Origin: Herbaspirillum sp. DW155
Lineage (GTDB): Bacteria > Pseudomonadota > Gammaproteobacteria > Burkholderiales > Burkholderiaceae_D
Length of the DNA: 64,000 nucleotides
Assembly: GCF_037076565.1 (NCBI RefSeq)
Contig: NZ_AP029028.1
Coordinates: 2,542,001 to 2,606,000, forward strand
Reading direction: 5' to 3'
The first letter of the stretch is position 1; each line of letters starts with the position of its first letter. The notes under the pieces were generated by a model. That model searched no databases. It was not told the DNA's origin and worked only from the letters and a program-made list of their open reading frames with translations. Of the stretch, positions 21,401-32,728 are shown one piece after another. Both the position numbers and the translations under genes were made by a program.

Positions 21401-21937
21401 CGAGCCCGACGTGTATTGCAGGAAGGCGATGGCTTGCGCGTTCAGTGCATCCGGACGCTGCCATGCAGCCGCATCGGCCACCAGCGATTCGAGATGGACG
21501 ATGTCCATGGCCTGCCGGGCCGCAAACTGCTTGAGCTCATCGCCTGACGCCTGTTCGATTGTTTCGCCCGTGAGCACGAAGGCCGGCTTGCAGTCGTCGC
21601 TGATGGCGTCGATCTTGGCCAGCACCCGCTTGACCCGCGCTGCCCCCGGCAGATTGACCGGCACGGCGATGATGCCGGCATAGAAACAGGCCAGCAGGCT
21701 GACCACGTAGTCCAGTCCCGAGGGGAACAGGATCAGCGCCACCGTCCCTGGCGTCCAGCGCTGTTGCAGCGCTGCGGCATGTGCGCGCACGCGCTCGGAG
21801 AGTTCGCCATAACTGAGCCGCTGCTGGCGGCTGTCGGAAAAATGCAGGGCTTCCCGCTCCCCATTCTGCCGGGCCCAATGCTCCAGCCAGTCGGGCAAAG
21901 CGGGTTTGCTACTCAGGTCGTGGGCATGGTCGGTCAT
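9419..21937 (-). CDS. Hybrid FAAL-PKS-NRPS megasynthase (MicC-like)
   Basis: 4172 residues from an ATG at 21937 preceded by GAGGA. Domains in order: fatty acyl-AMP ligase (YTSGSTGLPKG near 177), ACP (YGLDSMSAVEL near 634), KS (DTACSSAH near 859), malonyl-type AT (GHSIGE near 1300, HAFHSP near 1405), KR with intact Tyr (PYGAANAF near 1929), ACP (GMDSILIMEL near 2094), heterocyclisation domain (DMLINDATS near 2297), adenylation domain of the cysteine type (FDLSVYD, GGATEASIW near 2924) with an embedded methyltransferase/epimerase-like insert (LEVGGRSG near 3269), PCP (GGDSLIAV near 3537), second Cy (DNLICDGRS near 3734) and a final PCP (LGASSLEL near 4094). A fatty acid is activated and extended by an iterative PKS, probably to an alkylsalicylate, and then joined to cysteine-derived rings. 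This layout is known from micacocidin MicC. The last Cy-PCP lacks its own A domain, as in HMWP2. Confidence 0.95.
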   Translation of the reverse strand: MTDHAHDLSSKPALPDWLEHWARQNGEREALHFSDSRQQRLSYGELSERVRAHAAALQQRWTPGTVALILFPSGLDYVVSLLACFYAGIIAVPVNLPGAARVKRVLAKIDAISDDCKPAFVLTGETIEQASGDELKQFAARQAMDIVHLESLVADAAAWQRPDALNAQAIAFLQYTSGSTGLPKGVVNRHGQLLHNIQFQRRLLAPQGQSCTVASWLPLFHDLGLIMGILAPLALGGRALYMPPMSFVAAPLDWLLLASRERATVLPCPSFALRSCVSALATATPQQRGELDLSSVHCLMPAAEPVLPVHVQGFIDAFAPYGLTATAMRPAYGLAEATLVVSANTHDRGPCLLAVDRQAIERDIVLPHPPQERARWYVGNGDDFGAQEVLIVDPEHKRCLGQDKVGEIWVRGPSVAGGYWGKNQNDEAFAGTLVDAAPGEHPFLRTGDMGFLHEGQLFVTGRRKDMMIFRGQCHYPNDIEASASQCHALAVEDSAAAFSLSDDSGEDRLVIVQEVRKSAQAQSSDYADLAATIRQTVAQEHQLSAHAIILIRKGTLPRTTSGKIRRRTVRQSYLAHELVVLHEDILTPAAPMAAPTAPAFDLSLRGLGQWLAQHLGNVSARSLDPEVSLFQYGLDSMSAVELTAALGRELGRNLPDDLLYQHPSIHALLRQLRADLEPGPAAAAQQASDSARTSDIAIIGMGLRLPGPDGADIVTEDALWDMLVQGKDAIRSMPAQRFRRRDDIPGLGSYLEDIDRFDAPFFKMSPREAINTDPQQRLLLEECWHALENAGLTPSSLKGSDTGVFVGIGTADYGHLPFASADPAHLDAYYGTGTVFAAAAGRLSFHFDWHGPAMSVDTACSSAHSALHLAVQSLRAGECPLAVAAGVKLHLVPEIDVVLNKAGMLAADGRCKTMDAAADGYVRGEGCLVLVLKPLQQALADGNTIRAVIRDTTVRQDGSGSSLSAPNGQAQFQLLRRSLQRAGLSPAQIDYVEMHGTGTRLGDPIEYDSLAQLFAGRADDDPLWLGSIKTNIGHLEAAAGAAGIVKTILALEKGLIPPLVGLNEVNPLVDLQRIPARLPTAPQAWPQRAPVRRAGVTSYGFTGTIAHVVLEQAPPPLSCSLSTGQQQAAGPYVFHFSAQTETALRQLLARYHAHLLDAAYLPAHLANTLARQREHLPVRQALVAQDIAQLRTLLGQPVEDGTPATQPPRIAMMFTGQGAQYIGMGRQLHEQQPVFRAALDEVDTLMLPYLGRSIIDLMHHGEEALLQQTCHAQPALFAIEYALARLWLHLGVAPVAVMGHSIGEFAAMVIAGALPLEQACRLIVRRGQLMQALPEGGKMLAARLTEAQASDHLRQLPPALQEELAIAAINGQQDVVFSGSGSAIAVLAEQLAGAGCHCRALSVSHAFHSPLLDPMLQEWEQECQSVTSSAPATAMLSTLTGSWLQEAPSAHYLRQHAREPVRFHQALQALAEVADVVLEVGPHAVLTALAQRSPLSSPVQFVASLLRQQDDGQSMAHSCAALYRLGQDFLWEHSHPGATVAAHTLPSYPFDRHSYWLEYDEDAPRHAPLALPPRPLPAQAAAVPLYQISWEAWNPPQPKASDPAPGLWLASARQHGGASAQACRWFDPDQQAQLPGNDDMLVFLARASDEAAPFAHDDIWHLVRCLQTLQRHARTPTMVLLTERGQAVAGNQVHPGQAALWGSARALALEYPAVRWLMIDSEHAADLDWIAAQAAQWQAWLPQENALAWRQGQWWTPRLAPLPEMATPADATFRADPAGLYLVAGANGALGRHMVDWLARHGARHLVLLARQPASGVQARRLALLQQQGIRIDQVQADIAEAASMQQAWHRIAACEEESGHTLSALFHCAGTSVFRELTLLTPEDYERVSSAKVEGAWNLHRLSLQRPQASLICFSSISGIWGSRLQIPYGAANAFEDALIRLRRQQGLPGMAIAWGPWGGGGMSDVDESLLQLLRAAGIRRLSPEHYLQRLGQLLSCPSLLTDGCAVAVQADWSRLIALMTLYQPLALFSRCQDLLGQRQPGALAQALDTADRAALAAAIPGFVTAELSRILRMSPAELTPDASLLRLGMDSILIMELARQCELTLGIRCELKALFEHTTAASLTDYLLQQAQQQVQASASASMAAAEPIHADPAQADQPFVLTELQHAYWVGRQSHYALGGVACHAYLEADAVHGLDSARLERCWNVLIARHGALRIVIGSDGLQRILPQTPHYAIQVTDCRQHSQAQTDALQTQWRQAMSHQVMDSQQWPLFDVRVMHCPEGRSRLFIGIDMLINDATSGQILWDELAALYQADGDAQAAGLRPFSISFRDYIQAKYQHSTARQAAREQARQFWLEQLPSLPAAPQLPLRHEALQQHQPRFSRRQHRLDAHQWSRLREQAASVNCTPAALLITAFAEVLAAWSSEKRFTLNLTTFDRLPWHEDVPHLLGDFTAVTLLPLDLSSRSGFAQRAAAVNGSILGYLQHRAFSAVDVLREWNRGRERAEALSMPVVFTSQLGMSDPTKGAARQSPLGEVVYGISQTPQVWLDHQACEQEGALVFNWDVIDDLFLPGVVDAMFDAYCTLLHYLAADPEHWEKALPAMLPLRQQQVRQAVNDTPAPLPQACLDQLFFSRAQQQPEQLALVSREGQWRYGQLAQWAQRLSQALLAAGVRPGDRVAVLMQKCSQQVAACLAIQQCGAAYVPVDSSTPASRLHSILAGSTIRVVLSRSAERAHVQSLLDGQETILLEADEDQLASYPAHTPEAPRNLHDAAYVIYTSGSTGTPKGVLIDHMGAANTVLDINRRFGITAGDKVLGLSSLYFDLSVYDIFGTLAAGGTLVLPDHDKVRDPGHWLRLVQEHGVTVWNSVPALLELLLDSAEQSGQSLPGLRHVLLSGDWISLGLPPRLRQAAPASQLIAMGGATEASIWSNWFAVQEVAAHWRSIPYGKPLSNQAYHVLDGHGQPCPDYVTGDLYIAGIGLAVGYENDAQKTADSFIHMPDGQRLYRTGDLARYWTDGNLEFLGRRDFQVKIAGNRIELGDIEAALLRCPGVREAVVDTIGTPPQLRLAAWVVPQGGPSPILQALESPFTEPERLWQDILSHSQQVFAGQPAQAERLQDFWQLMDQLGLRMMHDTLAQAGIADPAGCSADEFMQQTGAAPVFFSLLQRWHTLLAAQSAPLPGWAELRALASVQQLPATVLDKLQHSAALRLAILRQQRDAMELFYSSDETLSPEQLTQLNPLATCATAAMAEAIRRLARASAQPLRILEVGGRSGLAAQQLLLQLVGCPLHYHLSDPSRTLLEQARQRLSAHPHPEHQFSFELTQAPQHGPQAEHDMDLVVAFNALHRERDIAALLHALRQRLAPGACLLAVETTRNSHFQLATVALLEQGYTQFADQRQHSGDALLSADQWVSSFNEAGWERAGWSSIQPAPLGGLALLLAQQCEHVYRFRSAPLQQALQQLLPAYMVPGALMALDELPLSATGKVDRKRLPRPAMRAALASATSAVADSPLAQLWQQALGVSTLTPDSDFFALGGDSLIAVRLIERIRHTLHANVALTDLFEASGFGAFERRVLTAPAMAETHSAGLQPDPAHWAQPFPLTDVQQAYWIGRKAGFELGGISTHIYAEIEVEGFSIEQLQSSWQAVVRRHGMLRAVINDDGLQQCLPEVPPYVITYHDLCKADDAARLHWQEQTRQQLSHAVHDTTRWPLFAIHAASLDAQRIRICISLDNLICDGRSMRLILAEWSARLRHPEQSWPLLSASFRDYVLFREAQPVNQQSLHYWLTRLQQLPPPPVLPMQARASDALPHFTRRQMRLSADRWQRLQGFATQRGLTINALLLTAYAELIAHWSARADFTLSLTLFNRPAVHADIDGMVGDFTSLVLFAFDARTPASFQQRATAVQGQMWQDLEHQDVSAVRVLREAARQRGQLNMVAAPVVFTSGLGVAQGGDDHDSWLGDFVYSVSQTPQVWLDQQLVERHGRLELSWDSVDGLFPEGLLDEMFHAYELLLHTLADHDSAWATPATLLLPERHARLLESTASAPAANDAAPQAHLPEAIADQLTSLLGELVELPAHLLQRRDALLQTNFFELGASSLELIRLHQRLQHRFDLTLPVVDVFSHTTLASLATHLGRLAGQQQPADPAAAPDSASRLERRRNNDRAQKRRALSE

Positions 21938-22234
21938 GGCGAAATCCTCAGTTGAACAGCATGTAAAGAGCACAGCCAGGCTCCGATGGTGGTGCCCGGC
22001 TGTGAAATGAAAGTACAGGTCGATGGCATACTAAATGATAATGATTGCTATTTGCAATATTCATTTTTTTAGATAAGATGGTTGGCCAGGTCATTTTTGT
22101 TGTGCCGCAAGTGCAGTTCCGGACCACAGTTCCGGCCCTGTCGTGACGGCCCTGTTCCCCAGCCCGAAAGAGCATCCCCGACCATCCCGCGTCGGGTGGT
22201 GCGTATGCAAAATTCACGTCGGAAGGGGATGCTT
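21938..22234. promoter_or_regulatory. Divergent promoter region with Fur-box-like site at 22037-22055
   Basis: This AT-rich gap separates the two divergent biosynthetic transcription units. The stretch at 22037-22055 begins GATAATGAT and matches the 19-bp Fur consensus at 13 of 19 positions by eye. It is embedded in the most AT-rich part of the locus (22030-22080). A Fur site here would repress both operons when iron is plentiful, as expected for a siderophore. No -35/-10 pair is assigned with confidence. Confidence 0.6.
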
Positions 22235-27925
<5,691 letters not shown>

Positions 27926-27928
27926 CGC

Positions 27929-28711
27929 ATGGAGGTCTTGCTTGCCGACGCCGGCGCGCAGATGTGCAGTTTCATTCCGACCATCACGCCGCTATCGCTG
28001 CAGGCCGGCTCCCAGTTACGGGTGCTGTCCTGCACGTTCGACCGCCAGGCCTATCACGACGCACTCTATGCGACCCTTGGTGTGGCGCAGCCTGCGCAGA
28101 TCATGGGCGCAGTGGTCAAACGCAAGGCTGAGTATCTGGCCGGACGCTACCTGTGCCGCCTGCTGATGCAGGCAGAGGGACAAGCGGGGCAAGTGGCCAT
28201 CGGGCCGCATCGCCAGCCACTCTGGCCTGCGGGCTGGCTGGGATCGATCACGCACAGCGGTAACCGCGCCGTGGCTGCGCTGTGGCCGGACCGGGGTGAC
28301 AGGGTCCTGGGACTGGACTTGGAGCACTGGATACCGGCGGCCACCGCAAGCGCCATCCAGTCCCGCATCACCCTGCCGGGCGAGCTCGACGGGCTGGCTG
28401 CGCACTGGTCCCCTGCGCGCTTGCTCACGCTAGCCTTCTCAGCCAAGGAATGTCTGTACAAGGCCTTGTTTGCCAAGGTGGGCCATTTCTTTGATTTCCA
28501 CTGCGCGCAGCTGTGCGCAGTGGATGCGCTGAGTCATCGCTTTAGCCTGCGACTGAATCAGGACCTGGCCGAAGGCTTGTTGCTGGGGAAACAATTTACG
28601 GGAGGATTTTCTGCTGGCGCCCAGCAGTTGCTTACCTGGATCGCATGCTCTGAGAGCACAGCCGCTGCAGCGGTGGATGTGCACCTATCCATCGATGGAG
28701 AGTTAGAGTGA
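27929..28711 (+). CDS. 4'-phosphopantetheinyl transferase (EntD/Sfp type)
   Basis: This 260-residue enzyme would convert the apo carrier domains of the neighbouring megasynthases to their holo form with coenzyme A. Signature motifs are present: KRKAEYLAGRY (substrate region), GSITHSG, the Mg-binding GLDLEHW and FSAKECLYKALF. The gene begins four bases after the NRPS stop and shares its orientation, so it is part of the same operon. The start is uncertain: ATG 27929 has no clear ribosome-binding site, and a second in-frame ATG lies at 27962. Confidence 0.93.
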   Translation: MEVLLADAGAQMCSFIPTITPLSLQAGSQLRVLSCTFDRQAYHDALYATLGVAQPAQIMGAVVKRKAEYLAGRYLCRLLMQAEGQAGQVAIGPHRQPLWPAGWLGSITHSGNRAVAALWPDRGDRVLGLDLEHWIPAATASAIQSRITLPGELDGLAAHWSPARLLTLAFSAKECLYKALFAKVGHFFDFHCAQLCAVDALSHRFSLRLNQDLAEGLLLGKQFTGGFSAGAQQLLTWIACSESTAAAAVDVHLSIDGELE

Positions 28712-28833
28712 CATTCCTTGCAGTGACCGTAGCGGTGGGCCTTGCCCTGCTGCAACGGGATTTGTATGGATATTGTTTGCTAGATCACCCTAACCAGCCT
28801 GAAACAACTGGTCCAGACTTAAAGCTTGTCTAA
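28708..28833 (+). pseudogene. 5' fragment of a truncated membrane-protein gene (tentative)
   Basis: A GTG overlapping the transferase stop (GTGA) opens a 41-codon frame whose first residues are hydrophobic (FLAVTVAVGLALL). It then runs into IS-derived sequence and stops. It looks like the beginning of a coupled downstream gene that was cut off by an IS3-family insertion. The original product cannot be identified. Confidence 0.35.
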
Positions 28834-28995
28834 GCGGCAAGCCTCAGTGGTGCTGGGGGTGATGTCGGCAGTTTAGCCTGCGGTGCCGACGGCCGGTATT
28901 TCAGCGAGCTATGCGGCCGAACGATATTGTACTGATGAAGCCATCACTCGATGATGACCTGAGTTTCTCCGAGGGTATGGAAGAATACGATGACA
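28830..28995 (-). pseudogene. IS3-family transposase (OrfB) C-terminal remnant
   Basis: The minus strand reads ETQVIIE, a TGA, then WLHQYNIVRPHSSLKYRP and about 20 further residues to a TAG at 28830. The RPHSSLxYRP block is the typical C-terminus of IS3-family integrase-core transposases, where it follows the catalytic Glu. The in-frame stop and the missing rest of the gene show it is a dead fragment. It marks the right border of the biosynthetic locus. Confidence 0.7.
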
Positions 28996-29559
28996 CAATC
29001 CGATGTAATGGCCTGTGGCCAGGTATTGATCAGTGTACAAGCTTGGTTTGAGGAGGCTTTCGAGTCCGTTCTGCTGGCACTGTACGATGGCGTGCAGCCG
29101 CCTGAGCGGCCATTGAAAACGAATCAATTGACCTTCTTGCCTGATGGGACCTTGCATCTGTCGACCGAAGGCGCCGAACGTTTCCGCCTGCAGGCTGGTC
29201 TGGATCTGGCAGGCGCGCTAGAGCGGCCTTTTGCGGGACCGAAGATGTGGTGGGAGCTCGTGGTCACGCCGCGCGCTCATGGCCCTGTTCCGGAATTACC
29301 CATCTCGCAGGTAGACGAACAGCCCCATGCGGATAGCTCGTACTGGGAAGGCGAGGGCCGTGCCCGCGCGGCCGCATTCACGTCAACCGGAGAGCGTGAC
29401 TATCGCTACGCGGCGCTGTACCATGTCCCCCAGGCTTGGGAGCGCTCGCGGGCGAGCCTGATTAATGCGTTTGAGGAAGTGCGTCGCAAGCTGAACCAGC
29501 TGGAGAATTTTCAACGCAAAGGTAGCAGGGACCTGTTGCTCGATTCGCTGAAAGACTAA
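28990..29559 (+). CDS. Hypothetical protein, 189 aa
   Basis: The frame is open for 189 codons and begins inside the IS3 remnant. The product is soluble, rich in Glu and Arg, with a C-terminal helical stretch (residues about 150-185) that could form a coiled coil. No family is recognised. It is flanked by transposase fragments on both sides (IS3 remnant on the left, IS110 remnant on the right). It may be a passenger gene, and the present start may not be the ancestral one. The overlapping minus-strand frame at 29383-29640 is judged to be a shadow. Confidence 0.5.
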   Translation: MTQSDVMACGQVLISVQAWFEEAFESVLLALYDGVQPPERPLKTNQLTFLPDGTLHLSTEGAERFRLQAGLDLAGALERPFAGPKMWWELVVTPRAHGPVPELPISQVDEQPHADSSYWEGEGRARAAAFTSTGERDYRYAALYHVPQAWERSRASLINAFEEVRRKLNQLENFQRKGSRDLLLDSLKD

Positions 29560-29587
29560 GGCTCGGCTATCTCGCCGAGACAGAGCC

Positions 29588-29661
29588 GTCAGCCCCTTCG
29601 TCAAGACCAATAAGAACGGTGCCAACGACGCTGCGGCCATCGTTGAAGCTAGTGCAGCTGG
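29588..29661 (+). pseudogene. IS110-family transposase fragment
   Basis: About 25 codons read PFVKTNKNGANDAAAIVEA. This matches the conserved N-terminal DEDD-domain segment of IS110/IS1111 transposases (usually VKTNKNDAxDAEAI). There is no longer open frame on either side. It is a short relic. Confidence 0.65.
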
Positions 29662-29691
29662 GACGATTCACTTAGTCTTATATCTTCCAAT

Positions 29692-30435
29692 TTACTTAGG
29701 ATTGCGAATTGGCGTGGATTCGTCATTTTCTAAGCCGTCCGGTATCGCCTTCAGAATTGCCAATTGATCTCGAACTTCCCGGAATCGTTCATAGAACCCA
29801 TTTCATAAATAGGCGTGAGATGCGTTCTGTCCAGAAAGGGCGCTGGCAAGGCGCGCGACGCGTCGTGTGGCGGTGCCACACGCAAGGAGCGCAACGCGGC
29901 CAGCGCCCTTTCTGGACAGAACCCGCAGGGAGCGGCCCGTTTGGGCGAATTGCTGCGTTACGAATTTGGGTCAAGACGCCCAGTCTTGACCCAAATTCGC
30001 GCCTTGCACTTCATCCCAAACGGGACTCGCTCGCACTCACGCCTATTTATGAAATGGGTTCTAGAATTTAGCCAGCTTACCCATGCCGCCGACCTGTGCC
30101 ACCGCAGCTATCAATGAAAGGTGACCAGCGATTAGAACTCGAACGGATTGGTCGAGTTGGACGATCTTTGCCTCTTGAGTGGAAACTAGTTCTGCAGTCT
30201 GGCCTTTCGAGCGTTTGCGGAGTCGCTTTTGCCATTCACGCATGTCTTGCTGCTTTGTTTGAAAATCTTCAACAAGTTCCCGCCGGCCAGGGTGCCTAGT
30301 AATTGTCGAGGCGCTCGAAAGCGTGCCGTGGCGTCTGGCCACCTCTCTGGCCGTGATATCTATATCTGCATCAAGTAACATCTGCAGAACTTGTAGGAGT
30401 TCCCTGTTGTCTTTGTCTTGTAACTTACGAGGCAT
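29692..30435 (-). pseudogene. GinD-like small protein gene, interrupted by a MITE
   Basis: The gene starts at 30435 inside the end of the upstream recombinase gene (11-base overlap). It reads MPRKLQDKDNRELLQVLQ, with a helix-turn-helix-like TAREVARRHGTLSSASTITRH, up to KLAKF at 30064, where a MITE begins. Removing the MITE and one TA restores the frame: KLAKF-Y-ERFREVRDQ continues at 29791 and ends ENDESTPIRNPK at a TAA (29692-29694). The rebuilt protein is about 158 residues. A small protein with a putative helix-turn-helix following three tyrosine recombinases is the fourth gene of GInt islands (ginD), where it is needed for recombination. As it stands the copy is broken. Confidence 0.7.
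29794..30061. mobile_element. 268-bp MITE with IS427-like ends, flanked by TA duplications
   Basis: The ends begin GAACCCATTTCATAAATAG and match the inner ends of the two nearby IS5-family copies. The inverted repeats extend a further ten bases (GCGTGAG). TA lies on both sides (29792-29793 and 30062-30063), and removing one restores the reading frame of the host gene. The inside holds no gene but two strong hairpins. One is a 23-bp inverted repeat beginning TTCTGTCCAGAAAGGGCG around 29823-29845 with its partner at about 29899-29921. The other is a 16-bp hairpin beginning GAATTTGGGTCAAGAC around 29963. It is probably mobilised by the IS5-family transposase. Confidence 0.88.
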
Positions 30436-30639
30436 CTAAAACGCTCCTTCCTTTCGCTTTCCGAGAAATATCCTCTCCATCTGGGAAGACCTGCTCGCCA
30501 GCCGCGGTCTGAATTAGACGAGCAATGTTGGCCAGGCGAACTTCGGCGTGCCTAATTTGGTTCTCACGCCCAATAGCGGTTGTTTCTTTTGCCCGAGCGA
30601 GATCCAGCGCATCTTTCAGCTTTCCCTGTAAAACTATTA

Positions 30640-31494
30640 GAATTCATTTCATAAATAGGGTCTGTTAACTTTTTATCGTGCGTGTTAACTTCTTCGTATG
30701 GCACGAAGAGAAGAACTAACAGACGAACAATGGGCGATTCTGGAGCCGCTGATACCAGAAACACCTAGACGTGATGATGGGCGTGGACGCCCGGAATTGC
30801 ACAGCAACCGCGCCGTCATGAACGGGATTCTCTGGGTGCTACGCACCGGTGCGGCCTGGTGTGATTTGCCAGATCGGTTCCCCTCTGGCACGACATGCTT
30901 CCGAAGATTTTCGCGCTGGGTCAAGAGTGGCGTGCTACGGCACATACTCGAAGCACTGGCGCAACACCTCGAAGAGGTTGGCCAAATCAATCTTTCCGAA
31001 TGCTTTATTGACGGCACGTTTGTGTTGGCAAAAAAAGGGGCCCAAAGGTCGGAAAGACCAAGCGGGGCAAGGGTACGAAGCTCATGGTTATTGCAGACGC
31101 TACTGGTCTTCCACTCGGCGTGCACACGTCTTCTGCTAGCCCACATGAAGTCACCCTTGTCGAGGCTACCCTCGATGAGATTGTCACAGTGGGACGACCC
31201 GAACGAATTATTGGGGATCGCGCCTACGATAGTGATCCGCTCGATCAAAGACTTGCTGCCAAAGGCATTGAACTGATCGCACCACACAAGAGCAATCGAA
31301 AAAGAGCGGTCACTCAAGACGGCCGGGCGCTGCGCCGATACCGGCGCCGATGGAAGATCGAACGACTGTTTGCCTGGCTTAATGCCTTCAAGCGTGTACT
31401 TACCCGATGGGAGCGTTGCGCCGATCATTACACAGGCTTCGTTCATCTCGCTTTCTCCGTCATCCTCATGCGGCGCTATTTATGAAATGGGTTC
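30640..31494 (+). mobile_element. IS5-family (IS427-like) insertion sequence, copy A
   Basis: 855 bp between TA duplications at 30638-30639 and 31495-31496. The left end begins GAATTCATTTCATAAATAG and the right end, read inwards, GAACCCATTTCATAAATAG. A TA target duplication with a frameshifted transposase is characteristic of the IS427 group. It is inserted in the last third of the GinC-like gene and is an inverted duplicate of the copy at 31874-32728. Confidence 0.92.
30698..31485 (+). CDS. IS5-family transposase, made by -1 frameshift (copy A)
   Basis: The first frame begins MARREELTDEQWAILEPLI at 30698. At 31029-31035 seven A residues followed by four G form a slippery site. A -1 shift there continues as GPKVGKTKRGKGTKLMVIA and reaches the stop at 31485, giving about 262 residues. 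Catalytic DDE residues are visible in FIDGTFV, GDRAYDSDPL and RRWKIERLFAW. The N-terminal region binds the ends and the DDE domain performs cut-and-paste transposition. Without the shift, the first frame runs on as a 192-residue product. Confidence 0.9.
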
Positions 31495-31873
31495 TAGATT
31501 TCTTCGATTTTCAGGGAGATCCGTGGCAGAAAGGTGCACGCAACCATTAAAATACTCCAAGTGCGTAGGGCACGGATCAACCGTGAAAGAATTCAGGCAG
31601 TGACCGTAAGGTGTCGCATGAAAACCATCCGCCTCGGCTTTCAAAAATATGTAGGCAGCCTCATCCCCCTCATCGACCTGAATACGCTTGAATTCCTTGA
31701 CGATGGGACCATTTGCGCGGCCCGCCATGATCATCTTGGCGACGCTTGCTGCTTTGCCGCCAAGATATGCGTCCCATTCGCCCGGGAGCGATATTTGATC
31801 CAGTTCCTCCTTGAGGCTGCGGTGGTCGTACTCTTAGCTCTGGATAACTGAACGCCTGTTAAAGCGTTTTGTA

Positions 31874-32728
31874 GAACCCATTTCATAAATAGCGCCGCAT
31901 GAGGATGACGGAGAAAGCGAGATGAACGAAGCCTGTGTAATGATCGGCGCAACGCTCCCATCGGGTAAGTACACGCTTGAAGGCATTAAGCCAGGCAAAC
32001 AGTCGTTCGATCTTCCATCGGCGCCGGTATCGGCGCAGCGCCCGGCCGTCTTGAGTGACCGCTCTTTTTCGATTGCTCTTGTGTGGTGCGATCAGTTCAA
32101 TGCCTTTGGCAGCAAGTCTTTGATCGAGCGGATCACTATCGTAGGCGCGATCCCCAATAATTCGTTCGGGTCGTCCCACTGTGACAATCTCATCGAGGGT
32201 AGCCTCGACAAGGGTGACTTCATGTGGGCTAGCAGAAGACGTGTGCACGCCGAGTGGAAGACCAGTAGCGTCTGCAATAACCATGAGCTTCGTACCCTTG
32301 CCCCGCTTGGTCTTTCCGACCTTTGGGCCCCTTTTTTTGCCAACACAAACGTGCCGTCAATAAAGCATTCGGAAAGATTGATTTGGCCAACCTCTTCGAG
32401 GTGTTGCGCCAGTGCTTCGAGTATGTGCCGTAGCACGCCACTCTTGACCCAGCGCGAAAATCTTCGGAAGCATGTCGTGCCAGAGGGGAACCGATCTGGC
32501 AAATCACACCAGGCCGCACCGGTGCGTAGCACCCAGAGAATCCCGTTCATGACGGCGCGGTTGCTGTGCAATTCCGGGCGTCCACGCCCATCATCACGTC
32601 TAGGTGTTTCTGGTATCAGCGGCTCCAGAATCGCCCATTGTTCGTCTGTTAGTTCTTCTCTTCGTGCCATACGAAGAAGTTAACACGCACGATAAAAAGT
32701 TAACAGACCCTATTTATGAAATGAATTC
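31874..32728 (-). mobile_element. IS5-family (IS427-like) insertion sequence, copy B
   Basis: 855 bp, inverted relative to copy A, with its own TA duplications at 31872-31873 and 32729-32730. The outer end begins GAATTC and the inner end GAACCC, as in copy A. The encoded proteins of A and B are identical, so one copy arose recently from the other. It interrupts the GinC-like gene immediately after codon 584. Confidence 0.92.
31883..32670 (-). CDS. IS5-family transposase, made by -1 frameshift (copy B)
   Basis: This is identical in protein sequence to the transposase of copy A, including the start MARREELT, the A7G4 slippery site and the DDE residues. The first frame begins at 32670, the second frame (MVIADATGLPLG onwards) begins about 32284, and they join by a -1 shift to give about 262 residues. 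It could also act on the MITE at 29794-30061, which shares its ends (inference). Confidence 0.9.

Noticed and set aside
21938-21973. Longer GTG start for the megasynthase
   Set aside because: GAGGA stands directly before ATG 21937 and the FAAL homology begins there.
31480-31734. Free-standing 84-codon gene between the IS copies
   Set aside because: It is the middle of the interrupted recombinase gene; its frame joins both flanks exactly.
30640-32728. Composite transposon made of two IS copies
   Set aside because: Each copy has its own TA duplication, and the middle is the continuous interior of the GinC-like gene, so these are two independent insertions.
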